This document shows, piece after piece, positions 1 through 7,772 of a stretch of 64,000 nucleotides of DNA. The position numbers and the translations under genes are program-made. This stretch comes from CAVZBT01 sp963773605 (GTDB lineage Bacteria > Acidobacteriota > UBA6911), in NCBI GenBank assembly GCA_963773605.1, contig CAVZBT010000013.1, positions 310,001 through 374,000 on the forward strand, read 5' to 3'. The notes under the pieces were generated by a model. The model was not told where the DNA came from. It saw only the letters and a program-made list of their open reading frames with translations, and made no database searches. Each line of letters begins with the position of its first letter. The stretch's first letter is position 1.

Positions 1-768
1 ACGATCCCGGTGGAATCGACCTGGATCGCCGGCGTGCCGGCGACGCCTTCGTCGGGGCGCACCGGAACGAGTGGAACCTCCGGGACAGCAACCATGACCG
101 GAAAGATAACCTCCAGAGACCCGCACGCCGTTCGCAACGGCGCGCATCACCTGACTTGGCCTACCCTGTCCCAGGCCGGCGGTCAGGTTTTGTATATGCT
201 AGCGAACGTGTTCGACCGCAGGATCGGAACCATCTGGAATGGGTACGACGCTGCGGGAAGCCTCGTCGCCGTGCAGGAGATCGTGATCGAACCATTTGCC
301 GCCCTGTCGGTTCTACCGGGTCATACCCTGGCGGAGCTGAATGAAGGAGGGCACTGGGAAACGTACAGCGAAAGCCTGCTTTTCAGCTTCGAGGACACCG
401 GTGCGCAACCGGCGGCGGTGGGGGCCGTCGAATCCGACACGCTCCCCGGTTCATGGGAGTTCGAAACCGGGCCCATGGGGGCGAATGGCCGGCTCTGGTT
501 GGCCAATCCGATGGACAAGATGGCCACGGTGGTCATCGCGGTCGTGGCGGGGGACCGGGTGTTTTCGGCACAGAGAATCACCCTCGGGCCACACCAGGCT
601 ATGATCTGGTCGATGCCGGATACTCTGTCCAGCCACCCTGAACTGGCCGGCGCGCTGGCTGCGGGCCTTGTGGTGGTACAAGCGACCGATGGTGCTGTGG
701 CTGCGGATCTCGTCGCTTACCCCGACAGAGTACCCTCGAAGGGCAAGTCCGGCGAGTGGGTCTATTGA
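1..768 (+). CDS. Hypothetical protein, 3' part of a gene cut by the window edge
   Basis: The reading frame is open from the left edge to a TGA at 766-768. A GTG at 10 could serve as a start, but the codons before it are also open, so the gene probably begins outside the window. About 255 residues are visible. They start with a Ser/Thr/Gly-rich stretch and continue as alternating hydrophobic and polar segments, which suggests a beta-rich, possibly exported domain. I recognise no family or catalytic motif. The following genes are on the other strand and point towards it, so this is the last gene of its unit. Confidence 0.6.
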   Translation, partial: TIPVESTWIAGVPATPSSGRTGTSGTSGTATMTGKITSRDPHAVRNGAHHLTWPTLSQAGGQVLYMLANVFDRRIGTIWNGYDAAGSLVAVQEIVIEPFAALSVLPGHTLAELNEGGHWETYSESLLFSFEDTGAQPAAVGAVESDTLPGSWEFETGPMGANGRLWLANPMDKMATVVIAVVAGDRVFSAQRITLGPHQAMIWSMPDTLSSHPELAGALAAGLVVVQATDGAVAADLVAYPDRVPSKGKSGEWVY

Positions 769-816
769 TTCAAATCCGGGGGCTGCCGGGTCGGTGCTTA
801 CCTGCGCGCCCCAACC

Positions 817-1383
817 TCAGGGTTTTTGCTTGCCTTTTGTGGGGTCCGGGTGTTGGCGCAGCCCGGCTTCCGCACCTTGCCGGGCTCCCTCTGTGATGTC
901 CGTGGCTTGGTTCACCGCGTTCCACATCTCCTCGAGTCTTTTCTCCTCGGCGAGTTTCTTCAGGATCGCGAGATCCTTGGTCGCTCGTTCGGTGCTATCC
1001 TTTAGATTCTTTAATGCCTTGCCGATCTTGCCCCGATCGGTACCGGGGTTGCGGACCGCGCTGTCGAGGTTCAGCATGACGCTTCGGAGGATGCGGTAGT
1101 AGCCGTCGACCATCTCTTCGGTGCTGAAAAACTCGAGCGGATCACCCGGTTCGGATTCCTTGCCGTTCAGGCGTTCCTCCGCGGTTTTCAGGCGCAGCGC
1201 TGCGGCCTCGAGGTAGAGCTTCACCCGTTGGTCGATCTCCTGGGCATCCTGAATCTTCTCAATTTCCTTTGGCGTGAGGAATTCCTTTTCCGGCGACGCG
1301 GCGGCGGAGGGCGCGCGCGCCGGGAGCGTGCAGAGCAAGAACAGGGCCAGCAGCAGAACCGGTTTTGACGGCGACAGCGGCAT
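817..1383 (-). CDS. Secreted helical protein A, function unknown
   Basis: 188 residues from the ATG at 1383. The frame is open 15 codons further upstream, but this Met directly precedes a clear signal peptide: a Lys, then a Leu/Ala-rich core with LLLALFLL, then Ala-rich cleavage sites near residue 30. The mature part is charged and almost entirely predicted helix. It contains the segment EIDQRVKLYLEAAALRL, which closely resembles LDNRIKIYETASARCF in the gene just upstream, so the two look like paralogues. It is third in a minus-strand run after argS and protein B, with only 19 nt between B and this start. No enzyme motif is visible. A periplasmic role is inferred from the signal peptide only. 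Confidence 0.75.
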   Translation of the reverse strand: MPLSPSKPVLLLALFLLCTLPARAPSAAASPEKEFLTPKEIEKIQDAQEIDQRVKLYLEAAALRLKTAEERLNGKESEPGDPLEFFSTEEMVDGYYRILRSVMLNLDSAVRNPGTDRGKIGKALKNLKDSTERATKDLAILKKLAEEKRLEEMWNAVNQATDITEGARQGAEAGLRQHPDPTKGKQKP

Positions 1384-1402
1384 TGGAGCTACCTCTCGTA
1401 AT

Positions 1403-1870
1403 TCATCTCTGGAAGAGGATATCCACAAACTTCCTGCGGATCTCGCCCGCTTTGGAGGTCCAGGCTTCGATCTCCTCCATGCCCTCGTAGGAGACCTTCA
1501 TCCTGGCATCCTGCACCACGGCAATCGACTTGCGCAGCTGAATCTCGTACCGGATCAGCGCCTTGGATTTCTTCTTCCGGTCCGCGGTCTTCTCGACATC
1601 GTTGAGCGACTGTTCGAGCAGCTGCATCCAGTCGGCAAGGGTGGCGGAAACCGACGGGGGGGTTGGTGCGGCCAGCGCTCGCTGAACGATGTCGAAGCAG
1701 CGGGCCGAAGCGGTTTCATAAATCTTGATCCGGTTGTCGAGTTTCGGCTCCCTTTCCAGTCGTAATTTTTCAGCCGGCAACAGGCAGGGGGCGCCTGGGG
1801 CGCCACTCGGTTGCGCCTGGAGGACCGGGACGAGCAGCAGGAAGCAGACGGAGAGCAATGGCCAGGGCAT
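1403..1870 (-). CDS. Secreted helical protein B, function unknown
   Basis: 155 residues with an N-terminal signal peptide (hydrophobic core LLSVCFLLLVPVL, then an AQPSG-type cleavage region). The rest is charged and helical. The motif D-x-R-[IV]-K-[IL]-Y near residue 45 is shared with protein A downstream, including the spacing to following Ala/Arg residues. Its ATG lies 3 nt after the argS stop codon, so it is almost certainly cotranslated with argS. The pair could be an uncharacterised periplasmic family; I cannot assign a function. Confidence 0.75.
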   Translation of the reverse strand: MPWPLLSVCFLLLVPVLQAQPSGAPGAPCLLPAEKLRLEREPKLDNRIKIYETASARCFDIVQRALAAPTPPSVSATLADWMQLLEQSLNDVEKTADRKKKSKALIRYEIQLRKSIAVVQDARMKVSYEGMEEIEAWTSKAGEIRRKFVDILFQR

Positions 1871-1873
1871 CGG

Positions 1874-3859
1874 CTACATCAAACGGGGCACATCGGCCCC
1901 CAGGAGATTCAAAGCTCTTTCCAGCTGGCGCCGGACGAGGTCGACGACCAGCAACAGTTGTCGTTTGCGCTCGACCTCCTCCTCCGAGAGGATGTGGTAC
2001 CTGTGGTAGAAGAGGTTGAACCTCTGGGCCAACGAGAACGTGTATTTCGAAAGTTGGGAAAGCTCCAGGGAGGTCGTAACCTGCCGTACGACCTCGGGGA
2101 GCCGTGCCGCAAGGTAGACAAGTTCCCATATGTCGTCCGACGCCGCGAAGAAGTCGCGCAGCGCATCGAGCGCCAGATCAGCGGCGCGGGGCGGGTTCCC
2201 GGGGCCGGTTTCGGCGAGCTTGCGGAAGATGTTGTTGCCGCGCACGACCGCGTACTGGACGTAGGGTCCGGTCTCGCCGTCGAAGCTCAGCGCCTCTTTG
2301 AAGTCGAACGCGATTACGGTGTTGCGCGCAAACCGGAGCAGGAAGTAGCGCAGGGCACCCACCGCGATTGAGCGGGCGATGGCGGCGCCCTCGTCCTCCG
2401 GCAGTTCATGACGCGCACGGACCTCGGCCATGGCTTTAGCATAGAGTTGGTCCAGCAGGTCGTCGGCTTTGACCCCGAGCCCCTTGCGCCCGGAAACCTC
2501 GACGTAGGCGCGCTTCTTCTCCTCGTCGGAGAGTTTGAATCCGAGTTCTTCGCAGCATTGCGGGCTCAGGGCAACCATCTCATAGGAGAAGTGGATCGAG
2601 TTGCGGGCTTCGTCCTCGAACCCGAGGGACCGCAGACCCTGCAGGACGATCTGTTGCAGGTACGACTGGCGGACGTCGATCACGTTGTACACGCGCCGCC
2701 CCTTGCCGAATGGCGGCGATTCTGTTCCCGGCAAAGCCTCGGCCGCGGTGACCCACGTGCAGTGCCCGTCCGTGCGGTCAAACGGGCGATAGTGGAAGTC
2801 GAGCCCGAGCAGGCCGAATTTCCAGAGCTGATAGGCGATGTCTTTGCCGACATACGTGACGGTCTGGTCGGAGCGGACGATGATCTTCTCGTCGTCTTCC
2901 ATCTCCTCCCGCGTCGCCTCGCCGTTGGCGGCCTCCGCCGGGCTTCCCGTCTTCATGACCCAGCAGCCGCGGTTTTTTCCCTCTTCGACGAAGTAGATGG
3001 CCCCGCGCTCCTTTAACAGTTGAAACGCCCGCTCCCAGAAGTGAAGGTGAAGGATTTCGCTTTCCCGCGGCAACAGGTCGTACTGCACGTTGATCCGTTT
3101 CATCGTCTCGAGGTGGGCCCGGACGACGCGCATGGCGACGTGCTGCGCCAGCGCGGCGGTGGGATTGTCCCCGGCCTCGATCGCCTGCAGAGTGACGCTG
3201 CGCCATTTCTTGTTTTCCGCCGAGCGGCCGTAGAATTCGGCGACCCGGGCGTAAACATCCCAACAGTAATAATCGAACTTACCGCCGATGGCCGCGACCT
3301 GCTCGAGCGACTGTTCCCGCATCCGCTCGAGTCCGACCACGACATCGGCGACCTGGACCCCGGTGTTGTCCAGGTAGTTTTGAACCTCGACCGTGTGGCC
3401 CAGGAACCTCAGGCACCGCACGAAAGAGTCGCCGAGCGCGGCGTTGCGCAAATGCCCGATATGCGCGGCTTTGTTCGGATTGATGTTGGTGTGCTCGACA
3501 ATGACTTTGCCTTCAAAGGGCGGGGTCGAACTCCTGCCGTAGGCCCCGTTGTCGATGCTGTCAGCGAGCGCGAGGGCGAGGCCGGCCCGGTCGAGGTAAA
3601 GGTTGAGGTAGCCTCCTCCCGCCACATTTACTTTCCAGATCCCGGGGATCCTGGCGGCGTCCTCTGCGAGTTCCCCGGCGATGTCGCGCGGCGACCGCTT
3701 CACCTTGCGGGCCAGATCGAAAGCCACCGGAAGCGCAAGCTCCCCGAGCTCGATTCTGGGGGGAAGCGAAAAATTGAGGCGGTCGTATTGAACCTGGTAG
3801 CGCTGCAGGATTGTTTGCAGGAGGATTCTTTCAACGTTCCGGGTCAGGGTTGTGAGCAT
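1874..3859 (-). CDS. argS: Arginyl-tRNA synthetase
   Basis: ArgRS attaches arginine to tRNA-Arg in the cytoplasm. The 661-residue form begins at the ATG at 3859; an upstream open frame of 52 codons is Arg/Gly/Pro-rich and lacks family similarity. The class I HIGH motif is seen as AAHIGHLRN (HIGH at residues 133-136). The KMSKS region takes the form VSGRKGLGVKADDLLD near 455-470, as in the ArgRS group that lacks the canonical lysines. The C-terminal third has the DALR anticodon-binding signature (YVQYAVVRGNNIFRKL). An N-terminal additional domain covers about residues 1-90. Length fits the longer ArgRS group. It heads a minus-strand unit with two secreted proteins of unknown role. Confidence 0.96.
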   Translation of the reverse strand: MLTTLTRNVERILLQTILQRYQVQYDRLNFSLPPRIELGELALPVAFDLARKVKRSPRDIAGELAEDAARIPGIWKVNVAGGGYLNLYLDRAGLALALADSIDNGAYGRSSTPPFEGKVIVEHTNINPNKAAHIGHLRNAALGDSFVRCLRFLGHTVEVQNYLDNTGVQVADVVVGLERMREQSLEQVAAIGGKFDYYCWDVYARVAEFYGRSAENKKWRSVTLQAIEAGDNPTAALAQHVAMRVVRAHLETMKRINVQYDLLPRESEILHLHFWERAFQLLKERGAIYFVEEGKNRGCWVMKTGSPAEAANGEATREEMEDDEKIIVRSDQTVTYVGKDIAYQLWKFGLLGLDFHYRPFDRTDGHCTWVTAAEALPGTESPPFGKGRRVYNVIDVRQSYLQQIVLQGLRSLGFEDEARNSIHFSYEMVALSPQCCEELGFKLSDEEKKRAYVEVSGRKGLGVKADDLLDQLYAKAMAEVRARHELPEDEGAAIARSIAVGALRYFLLRFARNTVIAFDFKEALSFDGETGPYVQYAVVRGNNIFRKLAETGPGNPPRAADLALDALRDFFAASDDIWELVYLAARLPEVVRQVTTSLELSQLSKYTFSLAQRFNLFYHRYHILSEEEVERKRQLLLVVDLVRRQLERALNLLGADVPRLM

Positions 3860-3991
3860 GGATCGTGTCAGGCCTCGAAGGGTTGGACGCCCAAACATTA
3901 CCCTATGGACTGCCGCAAAATCAACGCGCGCGGCCGCGCGCGCTCCCCGAGCGATCCTCGGGACCACGCCGGGTGGGTGACTTGGGGCGCC

Positions 3992-4020
3992 TTGACTTCG
4001 CCCCGGGCGGCCCATAAACT
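3992..4020 (+). promoter_or_regulatory. Putative sigma-70 promoter for the larC unit
   Basis: TTGACT at 3992-3997 and TAAACT at 4015-4020 are separated by 17 nt. The predicted start point near 4027 lies just upstream of larC. The site sits in the roughly 200-nt divergent gap between argS and larC. Confidence 0.45.
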
Positions 4021-4061
4021 CACGACCGTACTTTGGAGTGAATCCTCAAAGGTCCAGGAAA

Positions 4062-5294
4062 ATGCTCCCAAACCGAGTGATCTACCTCGAGCCGTTCTCC
4101 GGTGTCAGCGGCGACATGATGGTTGGCGCTCTTCTCGACCAGGGTTTCGATATCGAAGAGCTGATCCGGCAGCTTCAGCTCCTGCCGCTTCACGGTTACC
4201 GCATTTCGAGCCGCAAGAGCAGCCGCGCCGGAATACAGGCTACGAAGTTCGATGTCGAACTCGATGCGCACCACGACCATGCTCCGCACCACGACCGCGG
4301 CGAGACCGGGCACGCCCGCACGTTTCGAGAAATCCGAGCCATGATCCAGTCGAGCGGGCTCTCCGATTTCGTGAAGGAAAAATCGGTCGAGGCGTTTCTG
4401 CGGCTGGCGCTGGCCGAGGGGAAGATACACAACCAGCCCCCCGATGAAGTGCATTTCCACGAGGTGGGCGCCATCGATTCCATTGTCGACATCGTCGGCT
4501 GCATGATTGCCCTGGGCTCTCTGCTCCCGGCCCGGATCGTGTGCGCGCCGGTGAATGTCGGCCAGGGCACGCTCGAGTGTCGCCACGGGCTCTACCCAGT
4601 GCCCGGCCCGGCCACGCAGGAGCTGCTGCGCGGGATCCCCACCTATTCGAATTCGGTCACGGGAGAGCTGACTACCCCGACGGGGGCGACGCTCGTGGCT
4701 ACCCTGGCGGAACGCTTCGGACCCCGACCCCTGATGAGAATCCAATCGACCGGCTATGGGGCGGGCACGCGCGAACTCGCCGGGAGCGCCAATGTCCTGC
4801 GGATCACCATAGGCGAGGAACTGGTGGAATCGGTCGCCGCCGCTGACCAGCAGGTGGCGGTCATTGAGGCGACCATCGACGACATGAACCCGCAGGTGTA
4901 CGGGTATTTCCAGGAACGGGCCCTGGCGGAGGGCGCCCTGGATGTTTACGCGACGCCCATCCAGATGAAGAAGAATCGCCCCGGCCAGCTCGTGACCGTC
5001 CTTTGCGCGCTGAGCAACCTTGAATCGCTGATCCGGCTGGTGTTTGCCGAAACCACGACGATTGGGATCCGGCACACGCGGGCCGAGCGGCGGATGCTCG
5101 AACGCGAAATCGCCGAGGTCCAGACCGAATACGGGCCGGTGCGAGTGAAAGTCTGTACCCTGGACGGCATGCGCGTGAACTTTGCCCCCGAATACGAAGA
5201 TTGCCGGCGGCTCGCTTCCGAAAGGGGCGCGCCGCTGAAGGATGTGCTCGCCGCGGCAAACCGCGCCTTCCTCGACGCAGGGGGGGCAGTCTGA
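4062..5294 (+). CDS. larC: LarC-type nickel insertion protein
   Basis: LarC (former DUF111) inserts nickel into the pincer cofactor of lactate racemase and related LarA enzymes using CTP. The N-terminal signature YLEPFSGVSGDMMVGALLD and the PDEVHFHEVGAIDSIVDIVG segment (His-rich, preceded by a histidine/aspartate-rich stretch AHHDHAPHHD) are typical. The 410-residue frame is uninterrupted, unlike the lactobacillary larC1/larC2 that needs ribosomal frameshifting. I chose the ATG at 4062 because AGGA lies just upstream; a GTG at 4038 would add 8 residues. No larA, larB or larE is present in the window, so the client enzyme is unknown. Confidence 0.88.
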   Translation: MLPNRVIYLEPFSGVSGDMMVGALLDQGFDIEELIRQLQLLPLHGYRISSRKSSRAGIQATKFDVELDAHHDHAPHHDRGETGHARTFREIRAMIQSSGLSDFVKEKSVEAFLRLALAEGKIHNQPPDEVHFHEVGAIDSIVDIVGCMIALGSLLPARIVCAPVNVGQGTLECRHGLYPVPGPATQELLRGIPTYSNSVTGELTTPTGATLVATLAERFGPRPLMRIQSTGYGAGTRELAGSANVLRITIGEELVESVAAADQQVAVIEATIDDMNPQVYGYFQERALAEGALDVYATPIQMKKNRPGQLVTVLCALSNLESLIRLVFAETTTIGIRHTRAERRMLEREIAEVQTEYGPVRVKVCTLDGMRVNFAPEYEDCRRLASERGAPLKDVLAAANRAFLDAGGAV

Positions 5295-5357
5295 TTGCAC
5301 GTGCGTTTCACCGCAGAACTTACAACGCGGTTTTCCGCTACGACTGGAGTTATACCC

Positions 5358-5744
5358 ATGGCTGACGAACAACCCGCTTCCCCCGCACCCGAGACGCCGC
5401 AGCCCGCTCCCGAGCCGGAGCGCATCGGCATCGAGGAGTTCAGCAGGATCCAGATGCGCGTCGGGCAGGTGCTCGAGGCAGAAAAAGTCGAAGGGTCGCG
5501 CAAGCTGATCAAAATGAAGGTCGACCTGGGCAGCGAGGTACGGCAGGTGGTGGCAGGTATCGCGGAGGCGTATGACGCAGCCAGCCTCGTCAACCGTAAG
5601 GTGGTCGTTGTGGCCAATCTCAAACCTGCCCGGTTGATGGGCCTCGAGTCCGATGGCATGGTCGTGGCCGCGACGGCTCCCGGTGGCCGTCCCGTGCTGG
5701 CCACGTTTTCGGAGGACGTGCCCAACGGTGCGCTCCTCAAGTAG
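5358..5744 (+). CDS. Stand-alone tRNA-binding (MetRS C-terminal/Trbp111-type) protein
   Basis: 128 residues from the ATG at 5358. The frame is open upstream, but MADEQP starts an Ala/Pro/Glu linker followed by an OB-fold. The core IQMRVGQVLEAEKVEGSRKL, then RQVVAGIAEAY and NLKPARLMGLESDGM, matches the dimerising tRNA-binding domain found at the C-terminus of methionyl-tRNA synthetases and as free Trbp111/CsaA proteins. It probably supplies tRNA affinity to a separate MetRS or acts as a tRNA chaperone. It is 15 nt upstream of tatD and follows larC, likely on one transcript. Confidence 0.85.
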   Translation: MADEQPASPAPETPQPAPEPERIGIEEFSRIQMRVGQVLEAEKVEGSRKLIKMKVDLGSEVRQVVAGIAEAYDAASLVNRKVVVVANLKPARLMGLESDGMVVAATAPGGRPVLATFSEDVPNGALLK

Positions 5745-5759
5745 CCACGTGGCGCGGCC

Positions 5760-6548
5760 ATGATTGCAGATTCGCATGCCCACCTGGACATGCCCCAGTT
5801 TGATGCCGACAGGGATGAGGTCATCCGGCGCGCCCGCGCGGCAGGCGTGGCGCTGATCGTCAGCATCGGCACCGGAAGCCCCGATTCCCGGTCGATCGAG
5901 ACAACCCTGTCCTTGGCCGAGGCGTACGAGTCCGTTTACGCCGGGATAGGCGTGCACCCGCACGACGCCCGTCGCGCCGACGAAGGCTTGTGGCAGAGCA
6001 TGGAGCGGTGGGCGCGGCACCCGAAGGTTGTGCTCTGGGGGGAAATCGGGCTGGACTACTATTACCACCATTCCCCGCGGGACGCTCAGCTCGAGGTGTT
6101 CCGGCGTCAGCTGAGGCTGGCGGCGGACCGGGGCCTCCCGTTGTCCATCCACTGCCGCGACGCATGGCCCGATCTGCTAGCAGTTCTACGCACGGAGTGG
6201 CGTCACGACTCGCGTTCGGGCATACTGCACAGCTTCACGGGAGACGTCGAGCAGGCCCGGGAGTGCGCAGGCATGGGTTTCCTCATTTCTTTCTCCGGGA
6301 TGGTCACTTTCAAGAATGCCGGCGCACTCCGGGCCGCGGCCCAGTCGGTCCCCCTGGACCGACTGCTCGTAGAAACCGATTCCCCGTACCTGGCCCCGGT
6401 GCCGCACCGCGGCAAACGCAACGAACCTGCCTACGTGGTCGATGTGGCGCGCGGCCTTGCCGTCACCCTGGGAGTGGATTTCGAAACACTGGCGCGCGAG
6501 ACGACGGCCAACCTGCGGCGACTCCTTCGGACCCCCGGTTCCGGGTAG
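5760..6548 (+). CDS. tatD: TatD family metal-dependent deoxyribonuclease
   Basis: 262 residues of the amidohydrolase-like TIM barrel. The metal ligands are seen as DSHAHLD at the N-terminus, the glutamate in WGEIGLDYYY near residue 97, SIHCRDAW, a second His in ILHSFTGD, and LVETDSPYLAP near the C-terminus, all in family order. TatD enzymes are 3'-5' DNA/RNA exonucleases linked to repair and, in some hosts, tRNA processing. In many genomes tatD neighbours metG; here the MetRS-like tRNA-binding protein lies immediately upstream, consistent with that linkage. Confidence 0.95.
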   Translation: MIADSHAHLDMPQFDADRDEVIRRARAAGVALIVSIGTGSPDSRSIETTLSLAEAYESVYAGIGVHPHDARRADEGLWQSMERWARHPKVVLWGEIGLDYYYHHSPRDAQLEVFRRQLRLAADRGLPLSIHCRDAWPDLLAVLRTEWRHDSRSGILHSFTGDVEQARECAGMGFLISFSGMVTFKNAGALRAAAQSVPLDRLLVETDSPYLAPVPHRGKRNEPAYVVDVARGLAVTLGVDFETLARETTANLRRLLRTPGSG

Positions 6549-6614
6549 ACGGGGGCGCACCTTGCGCGCAGACGCGGGCGTGAACCTGTGGTAAGATCTC
6601 GCGTTTGGGGACTC

Positions 6615-7619
6615 ATGTCTGACGAAGTCGGGAAGAAGAGCCAATTGAATCCGCAAGCGTTCTACAGACTGGTGGAGAACGGGCTGTCACAGGTGGAGAA
6701 AGAGCTCGCGCGCCACTCCAGGTCCAACATCCAGCTCATCGACCACATCGGTCACTACGTTCAGGCGAGCGGGGGCAAGCGGATCCGCCCGGCTCTCCTG
6801 CTGCTCTCGTCTCAAATGTCCGGATACGAGGGGCCTGTCTGCTATCGCCTGGGAGCCGTCGTGGAACTGATCCATGCCGCCACCCTGGTGCACGACGACA
6901 TCATCGACGATGCGCGGGTGCGGCGAGGCCGAGCCTCCGTGAACGCCCGGTGGGGCAACGAGATCACTGTCCTGATGGGGGACTGGCTCTACATGACCTC
7001 GTTCAATATCGCGCTGGGCGAGCGGCAGCTCCAGATCATGGATATCCTCACGGATGTCACGCGCAAAATGATTGAAGGGGAGCTGATCCAGCTCACGACC
7101 AACGGCAGCCTGGATGTCACGGAGGAGCAGTACCTCGACATCTCCATGCGCAAGACGGCATTCCTGTTTTCCGCGTGTTCCCAGATCGGTGCGATCCTGG
7201 GCTCCGCGACCCCGGAGCTGCAGGATGCGCTCAGGCAGTACGGCTTGAACGTGGGGATCGCCTTTCAGTTGGTCGACGACGTGCTCGATTTTACTTCGAC
7301 CGAGACGGCGCTCGGCAAACCGGTCGGGAACGATTTGAAGGAAGGGAAACTGACGCTCCCCTTGATTTATCTGATGGAAGACGGCCAGCCCGAACACCGG
7401 GAACTCATCCGCGCCGTGCTGAGTGAAGAAGGCTGCGGGACGGAAGCGAAGGACGCGATCCTGCGGCTCCTGAACGAGCACAGGAGCGTCGACCGTGTTC
7501 TGGACAAGGCTCACGACTTCGCCTGCAAGGCGAAGGGCCACCTGTCCGGATTCCCCGATTGCCCCGCCCGCACCGCCCTCATGTCGATCCCCGACTACAT
7601 CATCGAACGCGACCGATAA
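6615..7619 (+). CDS. Trans-polyprenyl diphosphate synthase (octaprenyl/heptaprenyl type)
   Basis: 334 residues from the ATG at 6615; an upstream GTG would add nine unconvincing residues. Both aspartate-rich motifs are intact: DDIID at 94-98 followed by RVRRGR, and DDVLD at 221-225. GGKRIRP near residue 55 binds isopentenyl diphosphate. The residues before the first motif are small or hydrophobic rather than bulky aromatic, consistent with a long-chain product for quinone side chains, as in IspB or HepT. TAAGAT at 6593-6598 could be a -10 element giving a very short leader. Confidence 0.92.
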   Translation: MSDEVGKKSQLNPQAFYRLVENGLSQVEKELARHSRSNIQLIDHIGHYVQASGGKRIRPALLLLSSQMSGYEGPVCYRLGAVVELIHAATLVHDDIIDDARVRRGRASVNARWGNEITVLMGDWLYMTSFNIALGERQLQIMDILTDVTRKMIEGELIQLTTNGSLDVTEEQYLDISMRKTAFLFSACSQIGAILGSATPELQDALRQYGLNVGIAFQLVDDVLDFTSTETALGKPVGNDLKEGKLTLPLIYLMEDGQPEHRELIRAVLSEEGCGTEAKDAILRLLNEHRSVDRVLDKAHDFACKAKGHLSGFPDCPARTALMSIPDYIIERDR

Positions 7620-7772
7620 TCCGGGTCCAGGTTCAAGGTCCTGGGATTGCCGGATGGCAAGTCCTTCTTGGTCATCGGGATATCAACCGTTGGATGCTCT
7701 CCCTGCGGAAGTATCAGGCGCTGAAGGTGCCTGCCAATGATCAATACTCACGACCTGACCCGGATTCCATGA
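7620..7772. other. Convergent intergenic gap
   Basis: 153 nt between two convergent genes. I see no gene and no clear hairpin with a T-run. Open frames here are extensions of antisense shadows. Confidence 0.5.

Noticed and set aside
4062..5294. larC1/larC2 split requiring frameshift
   Set aside because: The frame is continuous across both halves.
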